From Phenylobacterium deserti (GTDB taxonomy: Bacteria > Pseudomonadota > Alphaproteobacteria > Caulobacterales > Caulobacteraceae): a DNA stretch of 64,000 nt. Both the position numbers and the translations under genes were made by a program. Each line of letters starts with the position of its first letter. Position 1 is the first letter of the stretch. The stretch spans positions 372,001 to 436,000 of the forward strand of contig NZ_QFYR01000001.1 of assembly GCF_003254705.1 (NCBI RefSeq), in the 5' to 3' direction. Under the pieces are notes generated by a model. That model did no database searches. It was not told the DNA's origin and saw only the letters and a list, made by a program, of their open reading frames with translations. Shown in pieces: positions 39,156 through 47,447 of the stretch.

Positions 39156-39680
39156 ATGCAGCCCAGTGGAACTGACGCATCGCTGAACATCCAGCCAGCC
39201 GGAACGCGCTGGCGTGCGCGGCTCGAGGATCACGTGATCGCCGACAGCCACAATGCGCTGATGGTCGGCGGCGTGGTGTTCTTCCCCCGCGAGGACGTCA
39301 GCATGGAGATCGCCGGCAAGACCTCGCACACGCAGCACGATCCGCAGAAGGGGGAGGCATCCTTCTACACTCTGCGCATCTCCTCGACGATCGCCGAGAA
39401 CGCCGCCTGGACGTTCGACGAGCCGACCGGAGCCGCCGGGTCGCTAGGCGGCTTCATCGCGTTCGATCCTGCGCAAGTGGAGCTCTACCCGGTGTCGGAA
39501 GAGGTGGCGAACCCGCACCACCACAAGGATGCCAGCGATCGAAACCAGCATGGCCGCGACCCCATGCAGGCCGACCTGGATGTCGACGAGGTCGTGAAGC
39601 ACACCGACGCCGGCGACGGCCGCAGCCAAGGCGAGCGGTGGGAGCCCAACGTCGAAGGCCCCCAAGGCGGTCTGCGCTAG
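39156..39680 (+). CDS. DUF427-domain protein with polar C-terminal tail
   Basis: A 174-residue protein. Residues ~20-110 match DUF427: HVIADSHNALMVGGVVFFPREDVSM, then GEASFYTLRISSTIAENAAWTFDEP, and FIAFDPAQVELYPV. AGGAGG precedes the ATG. The last ~60 residues (SEEVANPHHHKDASDRN onward) are very polar and not part of the family, which usually ends near residue 110-120. The function of DUF427 is unknown. A hairpin and the DUF2218 gene follow. Confidence 0.8.
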   Translation: MQPSGTDASLNIQPAGTRWRARLEDHVIADSHNALMVGGVVFFPREDVSMEIAGKTSHTQHDPQKGEASFYTLRISSTIAENAAWTFDEPTGAAGSLGGFIAFDPAQVELYPVSEEVANPHHHKDASDRNQHGRDPMQADLDVDEVVKHTDAGDGRSQGERWEPNVEGPQGGLR

Positions 39681-39691
39681 ACCACGTCGTT

Positions 39692-39722
39692 GCGGGAGAG
39701 GGCCCGGCGGCCCATCTCCCGC
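39692..39722 (+). terminator. Large hairpin abutting the DUF2218 start codon
   Basis: GCGGGAGA-GGGCC (39692-39704), loop CGGC, and GGCCC-A-TCTCCCGC (39709-39722) form a 13-bp stem with one bulged A. It begins 11 bases after the DUF427 stop and ends two bases before the ATG at 39725, leaving no room for a ribosome site. It may terminate the DUF427 transcript; its core resembles the palindrome at 56955-56979. Confidence 0.6.
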
Positions 39723-39724
39723 CC

Positions 39725-40012
39725 ATGACCATCTCGACAGCCACCGCTCCGACGGCTTCCGCGAGCCGTTACCTCCAGCAGCTTTGCAAGCATTGGGGAC
39801 ACAAGTTCCCGGTCGAGTTCACGTCGCAGCACGGCGTCATCCAGCTTCCGCTGGGCGCCTGCGCCCTGGACGCCGACGAGCAGGCGCTTCACATCCGCCT
39901 GGACCCCGCCGCCGGGGACTCCGACCTTGCCCGCTTCGAACAGGTCGTAGCTGAACACCTCCAGCGCTTCGCATTCCGTGAAGAGCTGACGATCGAATGG
40001 CGGCGCAGCTAG
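39725..40012 (+). CDS. DUF2218-domain protein
   Basis: A 95-residue DUF2218 protein. The family pattern is ASRYLQQLCKHWGHKFPVEFTSQHGVIQLPLGAC, then LHIRLDPA, LARFEQVVAEHLQRFAFREELTIEW. DUF2218 genes are often found near siderophore or iron-uptake genes, but the function is unknown and no such genes are next to it. The ATG directly follows a hairpin without a Shine-Dalgarno; a GTG at 39638 would add 29 unrelated-looking residues. Leaderless translation is possible. It overlaps the convergent gshA end by 4 bases. Confidence 0.85.
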   Translation: MTISTATAPTASASRYLQQLCKHWGHKFPVEFTSQHGVIQLPLGACALDADEQALHIRLDPAAGDSDLARFEQVVAEHLQRFAFREELTIEWRRS

Positions 40013-41364
40013 TAGGCGAACGCCTCGAAGACCTTCGACGCATCGCCGGCCCAGGGGCCGTTGTAGAGCTCGAGCAGCCGTTCGGCGGGCGTGACGCCGC
40101 TTTCCGCGATTTCGTGCAACTCGCCCAGGTAGCCGCTTTCATCCACTAGGCCGCCGGACAGGCGGTTTCGGCGCTTCAAACCTTCTCGGGCGATGGCCAG
40201 CATGTCCTTGGCCACGTCTTGGACGCTGCGGCCGCCCACCTGCGCCTTCAGGCCCAGGCGCGCCACGTCGGCGCGCAGGCGCTCGTGGTCATCGATGTCC
40301 CAGTCCTTGGCAAGATCCCAAGCCGCGGCCAGCGCGGCGCTGTCATAGAGCACGCCCATCCAGAGGGCCGGCAGGGCGCACAGGCGGCTCCAGGGTCCGG
40401 AATCCGCGCCGCGCATCTCCAGGTACTGCTTCAGACGCACTTCCGGGAAGATGGTGGTGGTGTGGTCGGCCCAGTCCTTGAGCGTCGGGCGCTCGCCCGG
40501 GAGCTCGGCGAGCTTGCCTTCCATGAAGTCTCGGAAGGAACGGCCGGCGACGTCGATGTACCGGCCCTCGCGCTTCACGAAGTACATGGGAACGTCCAGG
40601 GCGTAGCGTGCGTAGGCCTCGAAGCCGAAGCCGTCGCGGAACACGAAGTCCAGCATGCCCGTCCGATCGGCGTCGGTGTCGGTCCAGACGTTGGCGCGGG
40701 AGGAGACCAGGCCGGTCGGCTTGCCTTCCACGAACGGCGAGTTGGCGAAGAGGGCGGTGGCGATGGGCTGCAGCGCCAGGCTGGTCCGGAACTTGGCCAC
40801 CATGTCGGCTTCCGAGCCGAAGTCGAGGTTCGCCTGCACCGTGCAGGTGCGGAACATCATGTCCAGGCCGAGCTTGCCGACCTTGGGCATGTACTCGCGC
40901 ATGATTTTGTAGCGGCCCTTGGGCATCACCGGGATCTGATCGCGCGCCCAGATTGGCGTGAACCCGAGGCCAAGGAAGCCCAGGCCGAGTTCGTCGGCCA
41001 CGACCTTCACTTCCTGAAGGTGCGAGCCGGTCTCTTCGCAGATGTCGTGGATCGTCTCGAGCGGCGCGCCGGAAAGCTCGAACTGGCCGCCCGGCTCGAG
41101 GCTGACATTGGCCATGCCGCGCCCCAGCGCGATGACCTTGTCGCCTTCATAGACTGGCTGCCAGCCGAAGCGGGTCAGCCCTTCGAGAAGGGCTTTGATG
41201 CCGTTGGGCTCATACGGAACGGGCTGATGGCTGCCCAGCTGGAAAACGAACTTCTCGTGCTCGGCGCCCACGCGCCATTGGTCCGCGGGCTTGGAGCCCT
41301 TTTCGAACCAACGGACCAGATCCTCGAACACGAGGGGACGCTCGTCGCACGCCGTTTCGGCCAT
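40009..41364 (-). CDS. gshA: Glutamate-cysteine ligase (plant/alphaproteobacterial type)
   Basis: A 451-residue enzyme that joins glutamate and cysteine with ATP, the first step of glutathione synthesis. It belongs to the GCS2 group: VGAEHEKFVFQLG near residue 38, ALGRGMANVSLEPGGQFELSGAPL, the TCTVQANLDFGSEADM block, and ANSPFVEGKPTGLVSSRANVWTDTDADR. The ATG at 41364 has AGAGGA before it. It is the second gene behind rsmE, with 137 bases between them that may carry its own promoter. Confidence 0.95.
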   Translation of the reverse strand: MAETACDERPLVFEDLVRWFEKGSKPADQWRVGAEHEKFVFQLGSHQPVPYEPNGIKALLEGLTRFGWQPVYEGDKVIALGRGMANVSLEPGGQFELSGAPLETIHDICEETGSHLQEVKVVADELGLGFLGLGFTPIWARDQIPVMPKGRYKIMREYMPKVGKLGLDMMFRTCTVQANLDFGSEADMVAKFRTSLALQPIATALFANSPFVEGKPTGLVSSRANVWTDTDADRTGMLDFVFRDGFGFEAYARYALDVPMYFVKREGRYIDVAGRSFRDFMEGKLAELPGERPTLKDWADHTTTIFPEVRLKQYLEMRGADSGPWSRLCALPALWMGVLYDSAALAAAWDLAKDWDIDDHERLRADVARLGLKAQVGGRSVQDVAKDMLAIAREGLKRRNRLSGGLVDESGYLGELHEIAESGVTPAERLLELYNGPWAGDASKVFEAFAY

Positions 41365-41501
41365 CCGGTATCCTCTTCCCCGTCCCCGCGAGCTCAACAA
41401 GGCTCAAAACTAAACTGGCGGCGGGCGGGGTCCCGCGCGGCCGGGTTCTTTACGCTGGCCCGTGAGATGGGTGCAAATCAGCCAAGCTCAAGAGCGTTAG
41501 C

Positions 41502-42224
41502 TCAGGCAGACCAATCGCCTAGAGCCGATTGCCAGATCGTAAGCGCCGAAATCGCCGCCGTGTCGGCGCGCAGGATCCGCGGCCCTAAGGATACCGCCAC
41601 AGCGGAATCAAGGCTGCGGAGGACCTCGCGCTCCCTTGGCGAGAAGCCGCCTTCCGGACCGACGAGCACCGCCCAAGGCGCAGGCGGCTGATCGGCCAAA
41701 ACAACCGCAGCCGGCTGCGCGTCGCCCGCCTCGTCGCAGAACATGATGCGGCGACCTTCGTCCCAGGCGTCCAACAGCTTGTCGAGCTTGGCCGGCTCCA
41801 GCACCTCGGGCACGTCCAGGCGGCCGGTCTGCTCGGAAGCTTCCACGGCGATCGCCCGCAAGCGATCGACCCGCGTGTGGTCGGCGTTGGTCCGTTCGGT
41901 GATCACCGGCCGGATGCGGCGAACGCCCAGCTCGGCCGCCTTCTCCACGATTGTCTCAAGCGGGCCACGCTTGACCAGGGCGATCAGCAGGTCGACGTCG
42001 GGCCCCTGCGACTGCACCCGCGCCGGATCGACGATCTGCAAGGTCACCGCCCGCTTGCCGACCTTGGCTACCAGGGCGCGCCACTCGCCATCACGACCGT
42101 TGAACACGCGCAGCTCGTCGCCGGCTTCCGCGCGCATGACGGCGCCCAGATAGCGGCTCTGTCCCTCGTCCAACTGGAGCTCTGCGCCGGCGATCAAGTC
42201 CTGGGGCGTGAAGAGGCGGATCAT
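41502..42224 (-). CDS. rsmE: 16S rRNA (uracil-1498-N3)-methyltransferase RsmE
   Basis: A 240-residue SPOUT methyltransferase that modifies U1498 of 16S rRNA. The N-terminal PUA-like part (RYLGAVMRAEAGDELRVFNG) precedes the trefoil knot with VLVGPEGGFSPREREVLRS and SLGPRILRADTAAISAL, the cofactor site. Length fits the family (~240). gshA lies downstream, a pairing seen in other Caulobacterales to my knowledge. Confidence 0.95.
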   Translation of the reverse strand: MIRLFTPQDLIAGAELQLDEGQSRYLGAVMRAEAGDELRVFNGRDGEWRALVAKVGKRAVTLQIVDPARVQSQGPDVDLLIALVKRGPLETIVEKAAELGVRRIRPVITERTNADHTRVDRLRAIAVEASEQTGRLDVPEVLEPAKLDKLLDAWDEGRRIMFCDEAGDAQPAAVVLADQPPAPWAVLVGPEGGFSPREREVLRSLDSAVAVSLGPRILRADTAAISALTIWQSALGDWSA

Positions 42225-42311
42225 GCGAGCCGTTGTAGAGGCGCCAGGCGATCAAGCAAAATGCCCGCACGCGTCGTCACCGACGCATTCGGGAGTTGGG
42301 GAGACATACGG

Positions 42312-42659
42312 ATGTCGTTCGAGGGAAGCTGTCACTGCGGCGCGGTCACCTTCACGGTGGAGGCCGAAGCGCCCGATCAGGCGATCAGCTGCAACTGCTC
42401 GCATTGCCGGCGCAAGGGGTTCCTGCTCGCGTTCTACCCGGCGACCCAGGTGCGGGTTACGGGCGAGGAGTCCCTCACCGAGTACCGCTTCAACACCCAC
42501 CGGCTGGCGCACATGTTCTGCCGGGCCTGCGGCGTACAGCCTTTCGCTCAAGGCGCAGGCCCAGACGGCGCCGCCACCCGCGCAGTGAACCTGCGCTGCG
42601 TTCCCGCCATCGACCTGGACGCCCTGAGCGTCCAGGCGTTCGACGGCGCGGAGCTCTAA
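42312..42659 (+). CDS. GFA-family (CENP-V/GFA domain) zinc-binding protein
   Basis: A 115-residue protein of the glutathione-dependent formaldehyde-activating fold. The structural and second zinc sites are GSCHCGAVTF, SCNCSHCRRKG and MFCRACGVQPF; RAVNLRCVPAIDLDAL is the usual C-terminal block. Most such single-domain proteins have no proven formaldehyde activity, so the function is left open. GGGGAGACATACGG lies before the ATG at 42312. Confidence 0.9.
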   Translation: MSFEGSCHCGAVTFTVEAEAPDQAISCNCSHCRRKGFLLAFYPATQVRVTGEESLTEYRFNTHRLAHMFCRACGVQPFAQGAGPDGAATRAVNLRCVPAIDLDALSVQAFDGAEL

Positions 42660-42745
42660 GGACTCATCGCAAGCGCTGGAACCGGCCGCTTTCACGAAGG
42701 TTGATCGAAGCCAACGCCTCGCGCCGGGTAGGCGGCGGGCCCTCA

Positions 42746-42861
42746 TCCCACGCTAAGCCAGGTCAGCCTGGTGGCCCTGGGACGGGAGCGCTCCCCCTTG
42801 TAAGCCCGGCTTGGGTTGAAGATCCCGCGTTCGTCTGGCGCGCCTGCCCGGCGCGCCAGAC
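42746..42861. other. Cluster of palindromes between the GFA and second DGPF genes
   Basis: The 211-base gap has several inverted repeats. TCCCA/TGGGA (42746-42750 with 42778-42782) encloses CCAGG-TCAG-CCTGG (42758-42771). The perfect palindrome GGGAGCGCTCCC lies at 42784-42795. GTCTGGCGCGCC (42833-42844) with GGCGCGCCAGAC (42850-42861) is a 12-bp stem with a 5-base loop, just after the DGPF stop on the minus strand, and is the likely terminator of that gene. Confidence 0.6.
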
Positions 42862-42870
42862 ATCCGCGCG

Positions 42871-43293
42871 TCAGGCTTTTTCCAACTGATCGCGAAGGCG
42901 CTGTTCCTGCTGAGCGAGTTCCGGCGGCAGCGCGTCGCCAAAGTCTTCCATCTCGTACAGCGGACGGATCTCGATCTCGCTGGGGCCGGGCATGGGATTG
43001 GGGCAGCGCTTCACCCACTCGACGGCTTCATCCAAGTCCTTGACGTTCCAGAGCCAAAAGCCGGCGACCAGCTCCTTGGTCTCGGCGAAGGGGCCGTCCA
43101 TTACAACGCGGCTGGCGCCGTCGAACGCCACCCGTTTGCCGGCAGACGACGGCTTCAGGCCTTCGCCGGCCTGGATAATCCCGGCGGCGGCCAGCTCCTC
43201 GTTGAATTTGCCCATGGCTTCCATGAGCTCGACCGACGGCATCATTCCCGCTTCGCTGTCGGCGGTGGCTTTGACCAGGACCATCACGCGCAT
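42871..43293 (-). CDS. Second DGPF/YCII-domain protein
   Basis: A 140-residue DGPF-family protein. It starts MRVMVLVKATADSEAGMMPS and carries VVMDGPFAETKELVAGFWLWNVKDLDEAVEWVKRCPNP, the family signature, then a charged C-terminal helix absent from the gene at 1015. GGGAGAAG precedes the ATG at 43293. It belongs to the longer subgroup that is often a target of ECF42 sigma factors. Its upstream region carries the same promoter-like motif as the sigma operon at 1 kb. Confidence 0.88.
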   Translation of the reverse strand: MRVMVLVKATADSEAGMMPSVELMEAMGKFNEELAAAGIIQAGEGLKPSSAGKRVAFDGASRVVMDGPFAETKELVAGFWLWNVKDLDEAVEWVKRCPNPMPGPSEIEIRPLYEMEDFGDALPPELAQQEQRLRDQLEKA

Positions 43294-43342
43294 TGTCTTC
43301 TCCCTTGGCATTCACTGGGCCAGCCGGCCCGTTCGCCCCTAG

Positions 43343-43369
43343 GACGCAGGGCGCCACTTCACGCCGACA
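43343..43369 (-). promoter_or_regulatory. Candidate ECF42-type promoter of the second DGPF gene
   Basis: On the minus strand TGTCGG (43369-43364) and CGTC (43346-43343) are separated by exactly 17 bases, and the -10 element lies about 50 bases before the ATG at 43293. Only one base of the -35 differs from the copy at 928-954. Another TGTCGG (43391-43396) points the opposite way toward ppk2, but has no CG(A/T)C at 17 bases. Confidence 0.55.
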
Positions 43370-43473
43370 TTCGCAACACGAGAATTCGTATGTCGGGAGC
43401 CGGACCGTCCGCCCGCGTGTTGCAGAGCCGGTCCCAATGTGGACGCTTGCCCTACGGCTGAACGGGAGAGCCC

Positions 43474-44241
43474 ATGGCCCACCACGACGATGGTTCGTAC
43501 CAGCAGGAGCTGGAAGCCCGGCAACTGGCGCTGGTGCGCTGGCAGCAACGCGCGATGACCGGCGGCGAGAAGGTGCTGATCATCTTCGAAGGCCGCGATG
43601 CGGCGGGCAAGGACGGATCGATCCGGGTGATCACCGAGCACCTGTCGGTGCGAAACACCCGTGTGGTGGCCCTGCCCAAGCCGTCCGATCGCGAGAAGAG
43701 CCAGTGGTTCTTCCAGCGCTACACCGCCTTTCTGCCGAGCTGCGGGGAGACGGCGATCTTCAACCGGTCCTGGTACAATCGCGCGGGCGTCGAGCGGGTG
43801 ATGGGCTTCTCCAGCCCGGAGGAGCAGGAGGTCTTCCTGCGGGACGTGCCGACCTTTGAAACCATGCTGGCCGAGAGCGGGCTGAAGATCGTCAAGCTGT
43901 GGTTGGATGTCTCCAAGGACGAACAGGCTCAGCGTCTGGAAGAGCGCCGAACCGATCCGCTGAAGGTGCTGAAGACCTCTCCGTTGGACGAGGTCGCCCA
44001 GAGCAAGTGGGACGCCTACTCGGTGGCCCGGGACGAGATGCTGCGGCGCACCTCCACTCAGGCCGCGCCGTGGATTTGCGTCCGATCCGATCGCAAGAAG
44101 CGGGCGCGGCTCGCCATCCTTTCACACCTGGTCAAGACGCTCGCGCCAGCTGAGATCGCCGAGACGGTGTCCTCGCCGGATCCGGACGTGCTTTTCCCGT
44201 TCGAGATCTCCGCCTTGACGGACGGTCGGCTGGAGCGCTGA
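43474..44241 (+). CDS. ppk2: Polyphosphate kinase 2 family protein
   Basis: A 255-residue PPK2 enzyme, which phosphorylates nucleoside di- or monophosphates with polyphosphate. The Walker A motif is FEGRDAAGKDGSI near residue 38, the lid region follows with PSDREKSQWFFQRY and FNRSWYNRAGVERVMGF, and Walker B-like WLDVSKDEQAQRLEER comes next. It is a single-domain, class I-like form; substrate preference (ADP or GDP) cannot be read. GGGAGAG precedes the ATG. It is divergent from the DGPF gene and 25 bases ahead of the aldo/keto reductase. Confidence 0.92.
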   Translation: MAHHDDGSYQQELEARQLALVRWQQRAMTGGEKVLIIFEGRDAAGKDGSIRVITEHLSVRNTRVVALPKPSDREKSQWFFQRYTAFLPSCGETAIFNRSWYNRAGVERVMGFSSPEEQEVFLRDVPTFETMLAESGLKIVKLWLDVSKDEQAQRLEERRTDPLKVLKTSPLDEVAQSKWDAYSVARDEMLRRTSTQAAPWICVRSDRKKRARLAILSHLVKTLAPAEIAETVSSPDPDVLFPFEISALTDGRLER

Positions 44242-44266
44242 ACGGAGCGCCTTCAGGAGGATCGAG

Positions 44267-45247
<981 letters not shown>

Positions 45248-45255
45248 GAGCTTTC

Positions 45256-46248
45256 ATGCTGCGCGCCTTGAGCCTTGCCGTCCTGCTGACCGCCGCTCCG
45301 GCGGCCGCCCAGACACAAAGCTATGGGCCGCGGCTGGAGGGTTTCGAGTACGCCTTTCCGGTCCAGCAATTCGCCCTGACGAGCCAGGGCCAGGATCTGG
45401 AAATGGCCTTCATCGACGTGGCGCCGAGCCGCCCAAACGGCCGCACCGTTGTGCTGCTGCACGGCAAGAATTTCTGCGCTGGAACGTGGGAAGCCACGAT
45501 CCGCAAGCTGAGCGACGCAGGTTACCGGGTGATCGCGCCGGACCAGATCGGCTTCTGCAAATCGTCCAAGCCATCCGCCTATCAGTTCAGCTTTCACCAG
45601 CTGGCGACCAACACGCGGGCGTTGCTGAGGGCGCGAGGGGTGGAGAAGGCGGTGATCGTCGGCCATTCCATGGGCGGAATGCTGGCGGCGCGATACGCCC
45701 TCACCTATCCGACCGAGGTGGAGCAGCTGGTGATGGTCAACCCCCTCGGGCTGGAGGACTGGAAGGCCAAGGGCGTGCCCTACGCCACGGTGGACGAGAA
45801 CCTGCAGACCGAGCTCAAGACGACGTTCCAGAGCATCAAGGCCTACCAACTCAAGTTCTACTACCCAGGCGGCTGGCGGCCCGAGTACGACAAGTGGGTG
45901 GGCATGCAAGCGGGCCTGTATGCCGGGCCAGGCAAGCGGGCGGTGGCCTGGAACCAGGCCCTGACCAGCGACATGATCTTCACCCAGCCGGTGGTCTACG
46001 AGTTTGCAAGGATCTCGGTCCCCACCCTGCTGCTGATCGGCCAGACGGACCGGACTGCCCCAGGCGGCACGCGCGCCACGCCGGAGGTTCAGAAGACGCT
46101 CGGCGACTATCCGGCGCTCGGCCGTGCGGCGGCTCGCGGTATCCCGAGCGCCCGGCTGGTGGAGTTCGCCCGCCTGGGTCACGCGCCGCAGATCGAAGCG
46201 CCCGACGAATTCCACGCGGCGTTGCTGCAGGGCCTGGCGCGCGAATGA
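45256..46248 (+). CDS. Exported alpha/beta hydrolase
   Basis: A 330-residue hydrolase with a signal peptide (MLRALSLAVLLTAAPAAAQ). The oxyanion region is VVLLHGKNFCAGTW, the nucleophile serine is in VIVGHSMGGMLAARYAL, the acid is in LLIGQTDRTAPG, and the catalytic histidine is in FARLGHAPQIEAPDEFH. It is a periplasmic or secreted esterase-like enzyme of unknown substrate. It sits between the aldo/keto reductase and the YcaQ-like gene; its stop overlaps the next start (ATGA). Confidence 0.9.
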   Translation: MLRALSLAVLLTAAPAAAQTQSYGPRLEGFEYAFPVQQFALTSQGQDLEMAFIDVAPSRPNGRTVVLLHGKNFCAGTWEATIRKLSDAGYRVIAPDQIGFCKSSKPSAYQFSFHQLATNTRALLRARGVEKAVIVGHSMGGMLAARYALTYPTEVEQLVMVNPLGLEDWKAKGVPYATVDENLQTELKTTFQSIKAYQLKFYYPGGWRPEYDKWVGMQAGLYAGPGKRAVAWNQALTSDMIFTQPVVYEFARISVPTLLLIGQTDRTAPGGTRATPEVQKTLGDYPALGRAAARGIPSARLVEFARLGHAPQIEAPDEFHAALLQGLARE

Positions 46249-47447
46249 AAGCCACGCTGTCGGCCGGCGAGGCCCGGCGCATCGCCCTTGCGGCGCAGGG
46301 CTTCGGAGGGGTGCGGCCCGGACCGGACACGGCCCGCCGGCAGCTGACGAAGCTGATCGAGCGATTGGGCGTGGTGCAGATCGACAGCGTCAACGTCGTC
46401 TCGCGTACGCATTACCTGCCGGCGTTTTCCCGCTTAGGGGCCTACCCGCGCGAGATGCTCGAGGAGTTGGCCTGGGGGAAGAAGCGGCCGCTGTTCGAAT
46501 ACTGGGCGCATGAGGCCTCCCTGCTGCCCCTGGCCGCCCAGCCGCTGCTGCGCTGGCGCATGGCGGATGCGCACGACGGTGTAGGGGTATGGAAGAACGT
46601 CGCGCGGTTCCTGCGGGAACATCGGCCGGTGGTGGACCGGGCGCTCGAGCAGATCCGCGAACGCGGGCCGCTCTCGGCGTCCGACCTGGAGATCGGCGTG
46701 AAGGGCGCTGGCGGCTGGTGGGGCTGGAGCGACGCCAAGCGGGCGGCTGAGTGCCTGTTCTGGACCGGCGAGCTGACCACCGCCACACGGCGCGGGACGT
46801 TCGAGCGTGTCTACGGCCTGCCCGACAAGGTGCTGCCGCGCGCCATCCTTGAGACGCCGACGCCGAGCCGCGAAGACGCGCAGCGCGAACTGGTCCGCAT
46901 CGCCGCGCGAGCCATGGGCGTGGCTACCGAGCGGGACCTGCGGGACTACTTCCGAATGGGCGTGGCCGAGGCCAAGGCGCGCGTCGCCGAATTGGCGGAG
47001 GCTGGCGAGCTGCTTCCCGTGACGGTGAAGGGCTGGCGGGAGACGGCCTATCTGGATCCGAACGCCCGCCGCCCGCGGCGGATGGATATGCAGGCCCTGC
47101 TCTCGCCTTTCGACAACCTGATCTGGTTCCGGGAGCGCACGGAACGGATGTTTGGCGTGCGCGTGCGGCTGGAGATCTACACGCCCGCAGAGAAGCGCAC
47201 CCACGGCTACTACGTCCTGCCCTTCCTCGAGGGCGACGCCATCACCGCGCGGGTGGACCTGAAGGCCGAGCGCAAGGCGGGCATCCTGGTGGTGCAAGCG
47301 GCGCATGCCGAACCCTGGGCGAGCGCGACGACGCCGGTGCGGCTGGCCGAGGAGCTGCGGCTGATGGCCGAATGGCTAGGGCTGCAGAGCGTGCGGGTGG
47401 AGCCGAAGGGGGATCTGGCGGAGCGGTTGGCCGGAGCGTTCGCTTAG
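46245..47447 (+). CDS. YcaQ/AlkZ-like winged-helix DNA glycosylase
   Basis: A 400-residue HTH_42-family protein. E. coli YcaQ and Streptomyces AlkZ unhook interstrand crosslinks and remove bulky alkylated bases. The catalytic QxD motif is VVQIDSVNVVSRTHYLPAFSRLG near residue 45, with FEYWAHEASLLP near 85 and SPFDNLIWFRERTERMFG in the C-terminal part. The ATG overlaps the hydrolase stop by 4 bases. YcaQ-type proteins, unlike AlkZ, are not tied to an antibiotic cluster, and none is seen here. It ends 4 bases inside the convergent ABC transporter gene. Confidence 0.9.
   Translation: MKATLSAGEARRIALAAQGFGGVRPGPDTARRQLTKLIERLGVVQIDSVNVVSRTHYLPAFSRLGAYPREMLEELAWGKKRPLFEYWAHEASLLPLAAQPLLRWRMADAHDGVGVWKNVARFLREHRPVVDRALEQIRERGPLSASDLEIGVKGAGGWWGWSDAKRAAECLFWTGELTTATRRGTFERVYGLPDKVLPRAILETPTPSREDAQRELVRIAARAMGVATERDLRDYFRMGVAEAKARVAELAEAGELLPVTVKGWRETAYLDPNARRPRRMDMQALLSPFDNLIWFRERTERMFGVRVRLEIYTPAEKRTHGYYVLPFLEGDAITARVDLKAERKAGILVVQAAHAEPWASATTPVRLAEELRLMAEWLGLQSVRVEPKGDLAERLAGAFA

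Noticed and set aside
39444..39665. A membrane-like 73-codon frame on the minus strand inside the DUF427 gene
   Set aside because: It starts with TTG, has no Shine-Dalgarno and lies opposite a gene with a good ribosome site; kept only as a question in the findings.
43364..43396. CCGACAT-N19-ATGTCGG inverted repeat as a classical repressor operator
   Set aside because: The left arm is better explained as the -35 element of the minus-strand DGPF promoter; the right arm has no matching -10 at 17 bases, so there is no strong case for a dimer operator.
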